Origin: Actinoplanes sp040639655
GTDB lineage: Bacteria > Actinomycetota > Actinomycetes > Mycobacteriales > Micromonosporaceae
Assembly (NCBI RefSeq): GCF_040639655.1
Contig: NZ_JBFAAI010000011.1
Location: 186,001 to 250,000 of the forward strand
Direction of reading: 5' to 3'
Length of the DNA: 64,000 nucleotides
Below are positions 57,855-64,000 of this stretch, piece after piece. Every line of letters starts with the position of its first letter. Within the stretch, counting starts at the first letter, position 1. Both the position numbers and the translations under genes were made by a program. The notes under the pieces are model-generated. The model worked only from the letters and a program-made list of their open reading frames with translations. It had not been told where the DNA came from and did not search any database.

Positions 57855-59600
57855 TCAGCGGCGGCGCCAGATGGCTACCTGGCCGTCGGCCTGGCTGGCG
57901 CCCAGCAGCTCGTAGCCGTACCTCGTGCCGTCCCAGTGGAAGGGCACGCCGGGGTAGTAGCGGCCGATCACCACGTCGACGCCCGGGTTCGTGTCGTCGG
58001 CGAGCTGGGTCAGCTCGGTCCAGTAGACGTCGTGATACAGGACGAAGTACCCCTCGTGGGTCATGTCGTCGGTGAATCCGACCGAGTCACCGGGGCCGAC
58101 ACCGAGCGCCGTCAGGTCGATGGGCAGGGTGTACCGGGCGGCGATCGGCTCGATGAGACGGTCCCGCATGACCGCCATGGTCACGAAGTTGAGCGCGACC
58201 ACCAGCGCCAGCACCGGGATCACCAGCCTGCGCAGGCGGGTGACGGCCAGCAGCACGACCAGACCGGTGAGACCGATCGCGGTGCCCACCAGCGGCCGGA
58301 ATCCCTTCCAGCCGGCGGTGATGGTGATGATGTCCGGGCCGCCGAACAGGCCGTACCCCAGCCGGTGCCCCTGCCCGGCGACGTACCGCAGCCGGAACGC
58401 GATGATCGCCCCGCCGACGGCCAGGACCAGCACCGGCACGATCGCGTACCGCACCAGCGCGCGGAGCCGGCTGTCGGCGAGCACGGCGAAACCGAACAGC
58501 AGCCAGAACGGTACGAACACCTGCACGTACCGCGAATAGATCGCGTCCGCCGGAAGCCCCACCAGACCGGCGAGGATCAGTGCCGCCCCGAGAGCCGTGC
58601 CGATCGTGCTGAACAGGGCCACCCCGGCGGTCCAGCGGTACGCCGCGTCCCGGGCCGGCCGGAACATCTCCAGCGTGGCGGCGACCCAGGCCAGACCGGC
58701 CAGACCCGCGGTGACCACGCACATGTACCAGATGTTGGTGCCGACCGCCGCGACGAAGACCTGAAGCCGCTGGCTGTCGGTGAACACCGCGAGGGTGCCG
58801 CCGCCGACGATGTCGCCGCGCAGGTGCACCCGGTCCCCGACCAGGAGGATGACCACCTGGTTCAGCACGATCAGCAGCATCACCGGCACGAGCGACAGGG
58901 CGGCCGCGCGTACGTTCGCCAGGCGCCGGAAGACCAGGAAGGCCAGGAACGCGAGGTAGACGGCGAGCAGGATCGTGCCGCGGATGTGCACGGTGTAGAG
59001 CACGCCGGTCAGCAGGCCCGCGGTGATCGCCGGCCCTTTGCGGCCGGTGTCGCCGAGCCACCGGTGGATCGCCAGGAACCAGGCGAGCATCAGCGGCGCC
59101 ATGATCGAGTCGGTCATGCCGACGAGGGACCAGAAGACACCGGCCGGAATCGTGGCGGCGGCGAACGCGGCGGCCAGCGCGAGCCGGGTGCCCATTCCGA
59201 ACATCCGGCGCCCCAGCAGATACGCCAGCGGCAGGCTGAGTGCGCTGATCATGGCATTGACGACATGCACGATCTTGTACGAGGTGGCGAAGTCCAGCCC
59301 GAACAGGAAGGCCGGCGAGACGAGCAGGGGGTATCCGATGCGGCGGAACAGCGGCGTCTCCGAACTGAACCCCTCCGGCCCACCGGCGATCGCCCGCGCC
59401 GCGTTCATGTAGCTGTCCTCATCGGTGTGCGCGATGGGATGCGTGATCGGGTTTCCGAGCCAGAGCCGCCACAACACTCCGGCCAGCCACCCGACTGCCA
59501 GGATCGTGATGATCACGGCCCGGGTCCGGTCGGGCGCGGGCTTCGCCGCTGTCGTTCCGCGGTGCGGGGCCGGCGTGACGTCTGTCGTCATGGTTGTCAC
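57855..59600 (-). CDS. GT-C fold membrane glycosyltransferase
   Basis: 581-aa integral membrane protein with about 11-12 helices. The first extracytoplasmic loop contains HPIAHTDEDSYMNAARAIAG, the Asp/Glu-bearing loop typical of GT-C enzymes that use polyprenyl-phosphate sugars. FWSLVGMTDSIMAPLMLAWF and LYTVHIRGTILLAVYLA follow, and the last 120 residues form a soluble outer domain (TALGVGPGDSVGFTDDMTHE). It probably transfers a sugar from a lipid carrier on the outer face. GTG 59600 and ATG 59591 are both possible starts. It is divergent from the DUF2304-GT2-GtrA operon, which could supply the lipid-linked sugar. Confidence 0.8.
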   Translation of the reverse strand: MTTMTTDVTPAPHRGTTAAKPAPDRTRAVIITILAVGWLAGVLWRLWLGNPITHPIAHTDEDSYMNAARAIAGGPEGFSSETPLFRRIGYPLLVSPAFLFGLDFATSYKIVHVVNAMISALSLPLAYLLGRRMFGMGTRLALAAAFAAATIPAGVFWSLVGMTDSIMAPLMLAWFLAIHRWLGDTGRKGPAITAGLLTGVLYTVHIRGTILLAVYLAFLAFLVFRRLANVRAAALSLVPVMLLIVLNQVVILLVGDRVHLRGDIVGGGTLAVFTDSQRLQVFVAAVGTNIWYMCVVTAGLAGLAWVAATLEMFRPARDAAYRWTAGVALFSTIGTALGAALILAGLVGLPADAIYSRYVQVFVPFWLLFGFAVLADSRLRALVRYAIVPVLVLAVGGAIIAFRLRYVAGQGHRLGYGLFGGPDIITITAGWKGFRPLVGTAIGLTGLVVLLAVTRLRRLVIPVLALVVALNFVTMAVMRDRLIEPIAARYTLPIDLTALGVGPGDSVGFTDDMTHEGYFVLYHDVYWTELTQLADDTNPGVDVVIGRYYPGVPFHWDGTRYGYELLGASQADGQVAIWRRR

Positions 59601-59732
59601 TTTCGCCAGTGAATGAACGGCGACACGCTAACAGCAATCCTCACCCATTCCTGACCGCCCGCGGCCATTGCCCGGACTCGACAACAGGCGGACATGTCGC
59701 GTCCACTTGTCGTCTTCCTGATCCATGGCGGA

Positions 59733-59745
59733 ATGAAATTTTCAT
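59733..59745. promoter_or_regulatory. Candidate operator in the GT-C / DUF2304 divergent region
   Basis: Perfect palindrome ATGAAA-T-TTTCAT in an AT-rich stretch, about 53 bp before the DUF2304 start. Confidence 0.35.
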
Positions 59746-59797
59746 AGCCAATCCTCTATTCCGCGCATCGGAGCAGTGCAGACGGCGGGGAAAGCCA

Positions 59798-60163
59798 ATG
59801 AGGCTAGTTTTTGTGACGGCCGCGACCGGGATCGTCATGGTGGTCGTGATCTTCGAGCTGTTGCGCCGGAGACAGCTGCGTGAGAAGTACGGTGCGTTGT
59901 GGCTGGTGGTGGCCCTTGCGGTGCTTCCGCTGGCGTTCGTCCCGACGCTGCTCGACGGTTTCACCTCGGCCCTCGGCATCGCGTCCGGGCTGAGTCTGTT
60001 CCTCTTCCTCAGCGTCGTCTTCCTGCTTCTGGTCTCGGTTCATCTCTCCTGGGAGAGCAGCCGTCTGGAGGAGGAGACGAGATGTCTCTCCGAGGAGATC
60101 GCACTGCTCCGGGCGGAGGTCACCGAATTCAAGGAGTCGCGAGAGAGAGTGGAAACGCCGTGA
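59798..60163 (+). CDS. DUF2304 family membrane protein
   Basis: 121 aa with three hydrophobic segments (LVFVTAATGIVMVVVIFELL, LWLVVALAVLPLAFVPTLLD, LFLFLSVVFLLLVSVHLSWE) and a C-terminal coiled coil of about 35 residues rich in Glu (LEEETRCLSEEIALLRAEV). This is the DUF2304 layout; these proteins commonly accompany polyprenyl-phosphate glycosyltransferases. ATG 59798 has GGGGAAAG upstream; the longer frame from 59594 is not credible. The stop overlaps the GT2 start (GTGA). Confidence 0.88.
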   Translation: MRLVFVTAATGIVMVVVIFELLRRRQLREKYGALWLVVALAVLPLAFVPTLLDGFTSALGIASGLSLFLFLSVVFLLLVSVHLSWESSRLEEETRCLSEEIALLRAEVTEFKESRERVETP

Positions 60164-60864
60164 CGGCGACCAATGAGCGGCTGCTCACGATCCTGCCCGC
60201 CTGGAACGAGGCGGAATCGATCACCGCGGTCATCAAGGAGATTCAGCAGGAACTCCCGGACGCCGACATCCTGGTCGTCGACGACTGCTCCCGGGACGCG
60301 ACGGCCGCGGTGGCCCGGGCGGCGGGCGCCAAGGTTCTCCGGCTGCCGTACAACCTCGGGGTCGGCGGGGCGCGGCGGCTCGGTTACCGGTACGCGGCCG
60401 AGCGCCACTACGACATCGCCGTGCAGATGGATGCGGACGGGCAGCACGATCCGCGGTACGTGCGCGACATGGTGGACGCGCTGGCGACCGCCGACCTGGT
60501 GATCGGCGCCCGGTTCGCCGGTGAGGGCGCGTACCGGGTCCGCGGTCCGCGGCAGTGGGCGATGAGGCTGCTGTCGGTGGCGCTGTCCGCGATAGCCGGG
60601 ACGAGACTGACCGACACCACCTCCGGGTTCCGGGCGTGCCGGGGCGAGCTGATCGAGTTCTACTCGCGCAACTTCCCGGTCGAGTACCTCGGCGACACGG
60701 TCGACACGATCGTCCAGACCCGGCGGTCCGGTTACCTGATCAGCCAGATCCCGGTCGCGATGCGGCCGCGGCAGGGCGGTACGCCGAGCGCGTCCCCGGC
60801 CAAGTCGGTGATCTACCTGCTGCGGTCCGGACTGGCCCTGCTTCTCGCGCTGGTCCGGCGGTGA
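60160..60864 (+). CDS. GT2 polyprenyl-phosphate glycosyltransferase
   Basis: 234-aa family 2 transferase of the DPM1/GtrB-like group, which moves a sugar from a nucleotide donor to polyprenyl phosphate. LLTILPAWNEAESITAVIKE, ILVVDDCSRDATAAVARAAG, YNLGVGGARRLGYRYA and IAVQMDADGQHDPRYVRDMV (DxD metal site, about residue 90) are visible. GARFAGEGAYRVRGPRQWAM and TTSGFRACRGELIEFYS follow. No membrane domain of its own beyond a hydrophobic C-terminus. Coupled by 4-nt overlaps to DUF2304 and GtrA. Confidence 0.9.
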   Translation: MTATNERLLTILPAWNEAESITAVIKEIQQELPDADILVVDDCSRDATAAVARAAGAKVLRLPYNLGVGGARRLGYRYAAERHYDIAVQMDADGQHDPRYVRDMVDALATADLVIGARFAGEGAYRVRGPRQWAMRLLSVALSAIAGTRLTDTTSGFRACRGELIEFYSRNFPVEYLGDTVDTIVQTRRSGYLISQIPVAMRPRQGGTPSASPAKSVIYLLRSGLALLLALVRR

Positions 60865-61268
60865 CGGCCGGAGCCGATCCGGCCGGTTCGGTGCTGCGGC
60901 TGACCCGGAGCAGTGGCTTCCGGTTCCTGGTCGTCGGCGGTACCAGCGTGGTCGTGGACGCGGGTCTGCTCTACGTGCTGCACGGCCTGCTCGGCATGCG
61001 GCTGGAGCCGGCCACCGCGCTGTCGTTCCTCGCCGGTCTCGTGGTGAACTTCGCCCTCAACCGGCAGTGGTCGTTCGCCTCGACCGGGCGGATGGGGTCC
61101 CAGGCTGTCCGGTACGCCGTGCTGGTGGTAGTGAACCTCCTGGTCACCGTCCTGATGGTGAAAGCGCTCACAACCTTGGGCCTGATGTACCTGGTAGCGA
61201 AGGTCCTCACCACGGCAGTGCTGTCGGTGGTCAACTACTTCGTCTCGCAGAAATGGATCTTCAGCTAG
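60861..61268 (+). CDS. GtrA family membrane protein (putative lipid-linked sugar flippase)
   Basis: 135 aa with four helices in the GtrA pattern: FRFLVVGGTSVVVDAGLLYV, ALSFLAGLVVNFALNRQWSF (with the conserved FxLNRxWxF), AVRYAVLVVVNLLVTVLMVK and VLSVVNYFVSQKWIF. GtrA proteins are thought to flip polyprenyl-phosphate sugars across the membrane. GTG 60861 overlaps the GT2 stop. Together DUF2304, GT2 and GtrA would charge and flip one sugar for an outer-face GT-C enzyme, possibly the neighbour at 57855. Confidence 0.9.
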   Translation: MTAGADPAGSVLRLTRSSGFRFLVVGGTSVVVDAGLLYVLHGLLGMRLEPATALSFLAGLVVNFALNRQWSFASTGRMGSQAVRYAVLVVVNLLVTVLMVKALTTLGLMYLVAKVLTTAVLSVVNYFVSQKWIFS

Positions 61269-61273
61269 CCGTG

Positions 61274-61289
61274 GTCGGGTTATCCCTAC
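61274..61289. promoter_or_regulatory. Putative response-regulator site upstream of the kinase gene
   Basis: GTCGGGTTATCCCTAC differs in three positions from the perfect palindrome at 63322-63337. It ends 61 bp before the ATG at 61350, exactly the distance seen at the second site. TAGCGT (61336-61341), 8 nt before the ATG, is the probable -10. Confidence 0.65.
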
Positions 61290-61349
61290 CTCCGGCCGGG
61301 CGGCTCACAGGATCGCAACGGTGGGCGCGGGTGCATAGCGTCTTCAGGC

Positions 61350-62654
61350 ATGACGACGACACAAGTTGAGGCGGTCCGCCACCGGAGCATGCTCGGCCGC
61401 CTGCTGCGCCAGTTGGCGATCGACACGCAGTACGTGCTGCTCGGCTTCCCGATCGGCCTCATCACTCTGGTCGTCGGCCTCACCGGGTTCGCGCTCGGCG
61501 TCGGCACCGCGATCATCTGGGTCGGCCTGCCGATCCTGGTCGGCACGCTCATGGTGTCCCGCGGGTTCGCGATGACCGAGCGGGCCCGGATCAGCCCCGT
61601 GCTGCGGCGCCCCAGCCCGCACCCGAAGTACAAGAGCAATCGTGGCCAGGGCCTCGTCCGCCGTACCCTGGGTCCGCTCGCGGACGAGCAGGCCTGGCTC
61701 GACTGGGTGCACGCGATCTTCCGGTTCATCCCGAGCACCATCGCCTTCTGCTTCGTCATCACCTGGTGGGCCGGCACGCTGGCCGGTCTCAGCTACCCGT
61801 TGTGGGACTGGGCGTTGCCGCACCCGCCGGACAACTACGAGCTGCACGAACTGCTTGGTTTCGAGGACACCGTCGCGGCCCGGATGCTCTTCAACCTCAG
61901 TCTCGGCGTGTTCTTCGCCGGCACCCTGTACTGGGTGGTCCGCGGGGCCGCGCTCATGGAGGCCTGGTTCGCCCGCAGTCTTCTGGTCAGCGCTTCCGAG
62001 CTGCGGTTGCAGGTGGCCGAGGCGGAGCAGGCCCGGGACGTGGCGCAGCGGCAGAAGCAGGCTGCGGTCTCGGCCGAGGCGGTCGCGCTGCGCAAGCTGG
62101 AACGCGACATCCACGACGGCCCCCAGCAGCGGCTGGTGCGCCTCGCCATGGACCTGGGCCGGGCCGAGCAGCAGTTCTCCGAGGACCCGGAGCGGGCCCG
62201 TGCGATCGTCGCCGAGGCGCTCAGCCAGACCCGGGAAACGCTTGACGAGCTGCGTGCCCTGTCCCGCGGCATCGCCCCGCCGATCCTGGTCGACCGAGGG
62301 CTGCGGGCGGCGCTCACCGCGCTGGCCGGCCGGTGCACCATCCCGGTGGACCTGGACGCGCCGCCGCTGGAGCGGCTCGATCCGGGAGTCGAGTCGACCG
62401 CCTACTTCGTGGTGGCCGAGGCGCTGACCAACGTCGCCAAGCACAGCCACGCCAACGAGGTGCAGGTCAGCGTGCAGCGGATCGAGACCGGCCTGATCGT
62501 GACGGTCTCCGACGACGGGGTCGGCGGGGCGAGTCTGGCCAAGGGACACGGCCTGGCCGGGCTGGACGACCGGGTACGGGCCGCCGGTGGAGTGCTCGCG
62601 GTGGACAGCCCGGCCGAGGGCGGGACACGGCTCACGGCGGCGCTGCCGCTCTAG
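61350..62654 (+). CDS. Sensor histidine kinase (NarL/DesK-type partner)
   Basis: 434-aa membrane kinase. The N-terminal half contains two hairpins of hydrophobic segments (VLLGFPIGLITLVVGLTGFA..., FIPSTIAFCFVITWWAGTL, FNLSLGVFFAGTLYWVV), like the sensor domain found in actinobacterial kinases. A coiled coil at residues 210-245 leads to the HisKA_3 motif LERDIHDGPQQRLVRLAMDL (His at about 255). HATPase boxes: ALTNVAKHSHANEVQVS, VSDDGVGGASLAKGHGLAGL. The ATG is 8 nt from TAGCGT with no ribosome binding site. It precedes its regulator by 26 bp. Signal unknown; the MMPL neighbour suggests envelope lipid or antibiotic stress. Confidence 0.92.
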   Translation: MTTTQVEAVRHRSMLGRLLRQLAIDTQYVLLGFPIGLITLVVGLTGFALGVGTAIIWVGLPILVGTLMVSRGFAMTERARISPVLRRPSPHPKYKSNRGQGLVRRTLGPLADEQAWLDWVHAIFRFIPSTIAFCFVITWWAGTLAGLSYPLWDWALPHPPDNYELHELLGFEDTVAARMLFNLSLGVFFAGTLYWVVRGAALMEAWFARSLLVSASELRLQVAEAEQARDVAQRQKQAAVSAEAVALRKLERDIHDGPQQRLVRLAMDLGRAEQQFSEDPERARAIVAEALSQTRETLDELRALSRGIAPPILVDRGLRAALTALAGRCTIPVDLDAPPLERLDPGVESTAYFVVAEALTNVAKHSHANEVQVSVQRIETGLIVTVSDDGVGGASLAKGHGLAGLDDRVRAAGGVLAVDSPAEGGTRLTAALPL

Positions 62655-62680
62655 ATCCGGGGGTCTGACAGCATGAGCAC

Positions 62681-63325
62681 ATGCGGGTGGTCATAGCCGA
62701 TGATGCGGTGCTGTTGCGGGAGGGCCTGATCCGGCTCGTCGAGGAGAACGGTCACACCGTCGTCTCGGCTGTCGGGGACGGGCCCTCACTCGTCGAATCG
62801 ATCAAGGAACACCGTCCGGACGTCTCCATCGTGGACGTCCGGATGCCGCCTTCGCACACCGATGAGGGGCTCCGTGCCGCCGTCGAGGCCCGGGCCGCGG
62901 TGCCGGGCAGCCCGATCCTGGTGCTTTCGCAGTACGTCGAGGTCTCGTACGCCGACGATCTTCTGGCCGACCGCCGTGGGGCGGTCGGCTATCTGCTCAA
63001 GGACCGGGTCTCCGTGGTCGCCGAGTTCCTGGACAACCTCCGCCGGGTGGCCGAGGGCGGAACCGTGCTCGACCCGGAGGTGGTCGCCCAGCTGCTGGTC
63101 CGTCGCCGGCGCGACGACCCGACGCGCAGCCTGACCCCGCGCGAGCGTGAGGTGCTGGTGCTGATGGCCGAGGGCATGTCGAACACCGCGATCGCCCGCA
63201 AGATGGTGGTCACCGACGGCGCGGTGGAGAAGCACGTCCGCAACATCTTCACCAAACTGGGCCTGCACCAGGACGAGGAGCAGCACCGGAGGGTGCTGGC
63301 GGTGCTGGCCTACCTCCAGGCGTAG
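62681..63325 (+). CDS. NarL/LuxR-type response regulator
   Basis: 214 aa. Receiver: MRVVIADDAVLLREGLIRLV with the acidic pair, phospho-acceptor Asp in VSIVDVRMPPSHTDEGL (about residue 52), Lys in VGYLLKDRVSVV. DNA-binding domain: SLTPREREVLVLMAEGMSNT, AIARKMVVTDGAVEKHV, RNIFTKLGL (residues about 147-195). The stop codon lies within a perfect 16-bp palindrome which, from its matching copy upstream of the kinase gene, is the best candidate for its binding site. Confidence 0.93.
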   Translation: MRVVIADDAVLLREGLIRLVEENGHTVVSAVGDGPSLVESIKEHRPDVSIVDVRMPPSHTDEGLRAAVEARAAVPGSPILVLSQYVEVSYADDLLADRRGAVGYLLKDRVSVVAEFLDNLRRVAEGGTVLDPEVVAQLLVRRRRDDPTRSLTPREREVLVLMAEGMSNTAIARKMVVTDGAVEKHVRNIFTKLGLHQDEEQHRRVLAVLAYLQA

Positions 63326-63337
63326 GGCTAGCCCTAC
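63322..63337. promoter_or_regulatory. Putative response-regulator operator upstream of the MMPL gene
   Basis: Perfect palindrome GTAGGGCTAGCCCTAC, 61 bp before the MMPL ATG, with a -10 TAGCGT at 63384-63389. Operator, -10 and start have the same spacing as upstream of the kinase gene. Confidence 0.7.
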
Positions 63338-63397
63338 CCCGGAACGGGGTGTCTTCCGTATCGATCGGCCACTTCGGACTCCATAGCGTTCTACCCC

Positions 63398-64000
63398 ATG
63401 GGGAACAGGGAAAACGTCAAAGGGATCGCGGCTCGTGTCGCGATCTGGAGTGCCCGCCATCGGGCGCTCGCGATCTTCGGCTGGATCGCCTTCGTGGCCG
63501 CCACGGTCGTCATGAGCGGCATGATCGGCACCAAGCAGGCGGACGAGGGCACGGCCGGGCACGGGGAGTCCGGTGATGCCGACCGGATCGTCGCCGCGGC
63601 CGGCTTCCCGGAGGAACCGGCCGGCGAGATGGTGCTCATCCAGAACCGGGCCGGGTCGGACCGGGCGGCGGCCACCGCCGAGATCGTCCGGGTTCTGGGT
63701 ACGACCACCGGCGTCGCCGAGGTGCAGGAGCCGATCCAGTCCGCCGACGGACGTTCCACGCTTGTCACCTTCGAGATCGCCGGTGACCCCGCGACCGCGG
63801 AGGAGCGTGTCGACCCGGCCCTGGCCGCGGTGGCCGGCGTGCAGCGCGCCCACCCGGATCTCTACATCGCCGAGGCCGGTTCGGCGAGCGCCGACCAGCT
63901 GGTCACCGAGGAGCTCGAGGGCGGGCTGAACCGCCTGGGCATGCTCTCCATCCCGGTGACGCTCGGCATCCTGCTGGTGGCCTTCGGCGCGGTGGTCGCC
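63398..64000 (+). CDS. MMPL family transporter, C-terminus beyond window
   Basis: First 201 residues of an RND-type MMPL exporter of lipids or drugs. The N-terminus IAARVAIWSARHRALAIFGW begins the first membrane helix (to about residue 40). The periplasmic-type loop GFPEEPAGEMVLIQNRAGSD follows, and a second helix starts at RLGMLSIPVTLGILLVAFGA near the edge. The ATG at 63398 is 8 nt after TAGCGT and has no ribosome binding site. It is probably controlled by the upstream two-component pair through the palindrome at 63322-63337. Confidence 0.9.
   Translation, partial: MGNRENVKGIAARVAIWSARHRALAIFGWIAFVAATVVMSGMIGTKQADEGTAGHGESGDADRIVAAAGFPEEPAGEMVLIQNRAGSDRAAATAEIVRVLGTTTGVAEVQEPIQSADGRSTLVTFEIAGDPATAEERVDPALAAVAGVQRAHPDLYIAEAGSASADQLVTEELEGGLNRLGMLSIPVTLGILLVAFGAVVA

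Noticed and set aside
1..64000. CRISPR arrays, prophage, integrative elements or insertion sequences
   Set aside because: No regularly spaced repeats, cas-like, integrase, transposase or phage structural proteins are visible. The only dispersed repeats are the four palindromes described.

Overview
The window is high-GC actinobacterial chromosome, most likely Micromonosporaceae such as Actinoplanes (inference). The reasons are very strong GC bias in third positions, frequent GTG starts, many leaderless -10/start arrangements, futalosine-pathway menaquinone genes, the actinobacterial division protein SepH, actinobacteria-restricted families (DUF3027, DUF2530) and two c-di-AMP (ydaO-type) riboswitches ahead of secreted cell-wall proteins. 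I see no rRNA, tRNA, CRISPR, integrase, transposase or prophage gene.

Layout. 0-13.6 kb: the menaquinone genes mqnD (cut by the left edge) and mqnB lie on the minus strand about 9 kb apart. Between them are a coupled operon for a secreted M19-like dipeptidase, an MFS carrier and a GH1 beta-glucosidase, plus a TetR regulator, a secreted HExxH protease and another MFS carrier. mqnB is coupled to a long-tailed MFS protein, divergent from a DUF3027 gene. 13.7-29.4 kb: mostly housekeeping. It holds a purine permease, a MarR-MFS pair, an RNA cyclic phosphodiesterase with an apparent CTG start, sepH, the citA-serC pair, pdxH-MFS, an aldose epimerase-nitroreductase pair, small conserved proteins and a CDP-alcohol phosphatidyltransferase fusion. 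29.8-34.9 kb: carbohydrate genes, namely an MsmK-type ABC ATPase, an RsbW-like ATPase, a beta-phosphoglucomutase-like HAD enzyme and a GH65 phosphorylase. 34.9-37.5 kb: two divergent paralogous secreted coiled-coil proteins, each behind its own c-di-AMP riboswitch. 37.6-46.9 kb: a Wzm/Wzt-like glycan export ABC pair, a TetR gene with a visible operator, a lipoprotein, a cysteine dioxygenase, a neprosin-type secreted protein, an ECF sigma/zinc anti-sigma pair, a decayed LD-carboxypeptidase, a single-domain response regulator and a quinone reductase.

46.9-61.3 kb is the most unusual part. A minus-strand operon carries pseB, pseC, two uncharacterised genes, a PseF/SpsF-like cytidylyltransferase and pseG, which is a nonulosonate (pseudaminate-type) pathway without the PseH acetyltransferase or PseI synthase. 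It diverges from a tightly coupled plus-strand operon of acyl carrier protein, ketoreductase, short acyl-AMP ligase, LuxE and LuxC with no luciferase genes. A GT-C membrane glycosyltransferase and a DUF2304-GT2-GtrA operon follow. I read this as a surface or flagellar glycan locus with a dedicated acyl-activation and reduction module (inference). 61.3-64 kb holds a histidine kinase/NarL-type regulator pair and an MMPL exporter cut by the right edge. A 16-bp palindrome sits at the same distance upstream of both the kinase gene and the MMPL gene.

Across the window there is a dispersed palindromic repeat family. Three copies lie in 3' intergenic positions, and a fourth, a perfect 59-bp palindrome, lies inside a coding sequence in the nonulosonate operon.
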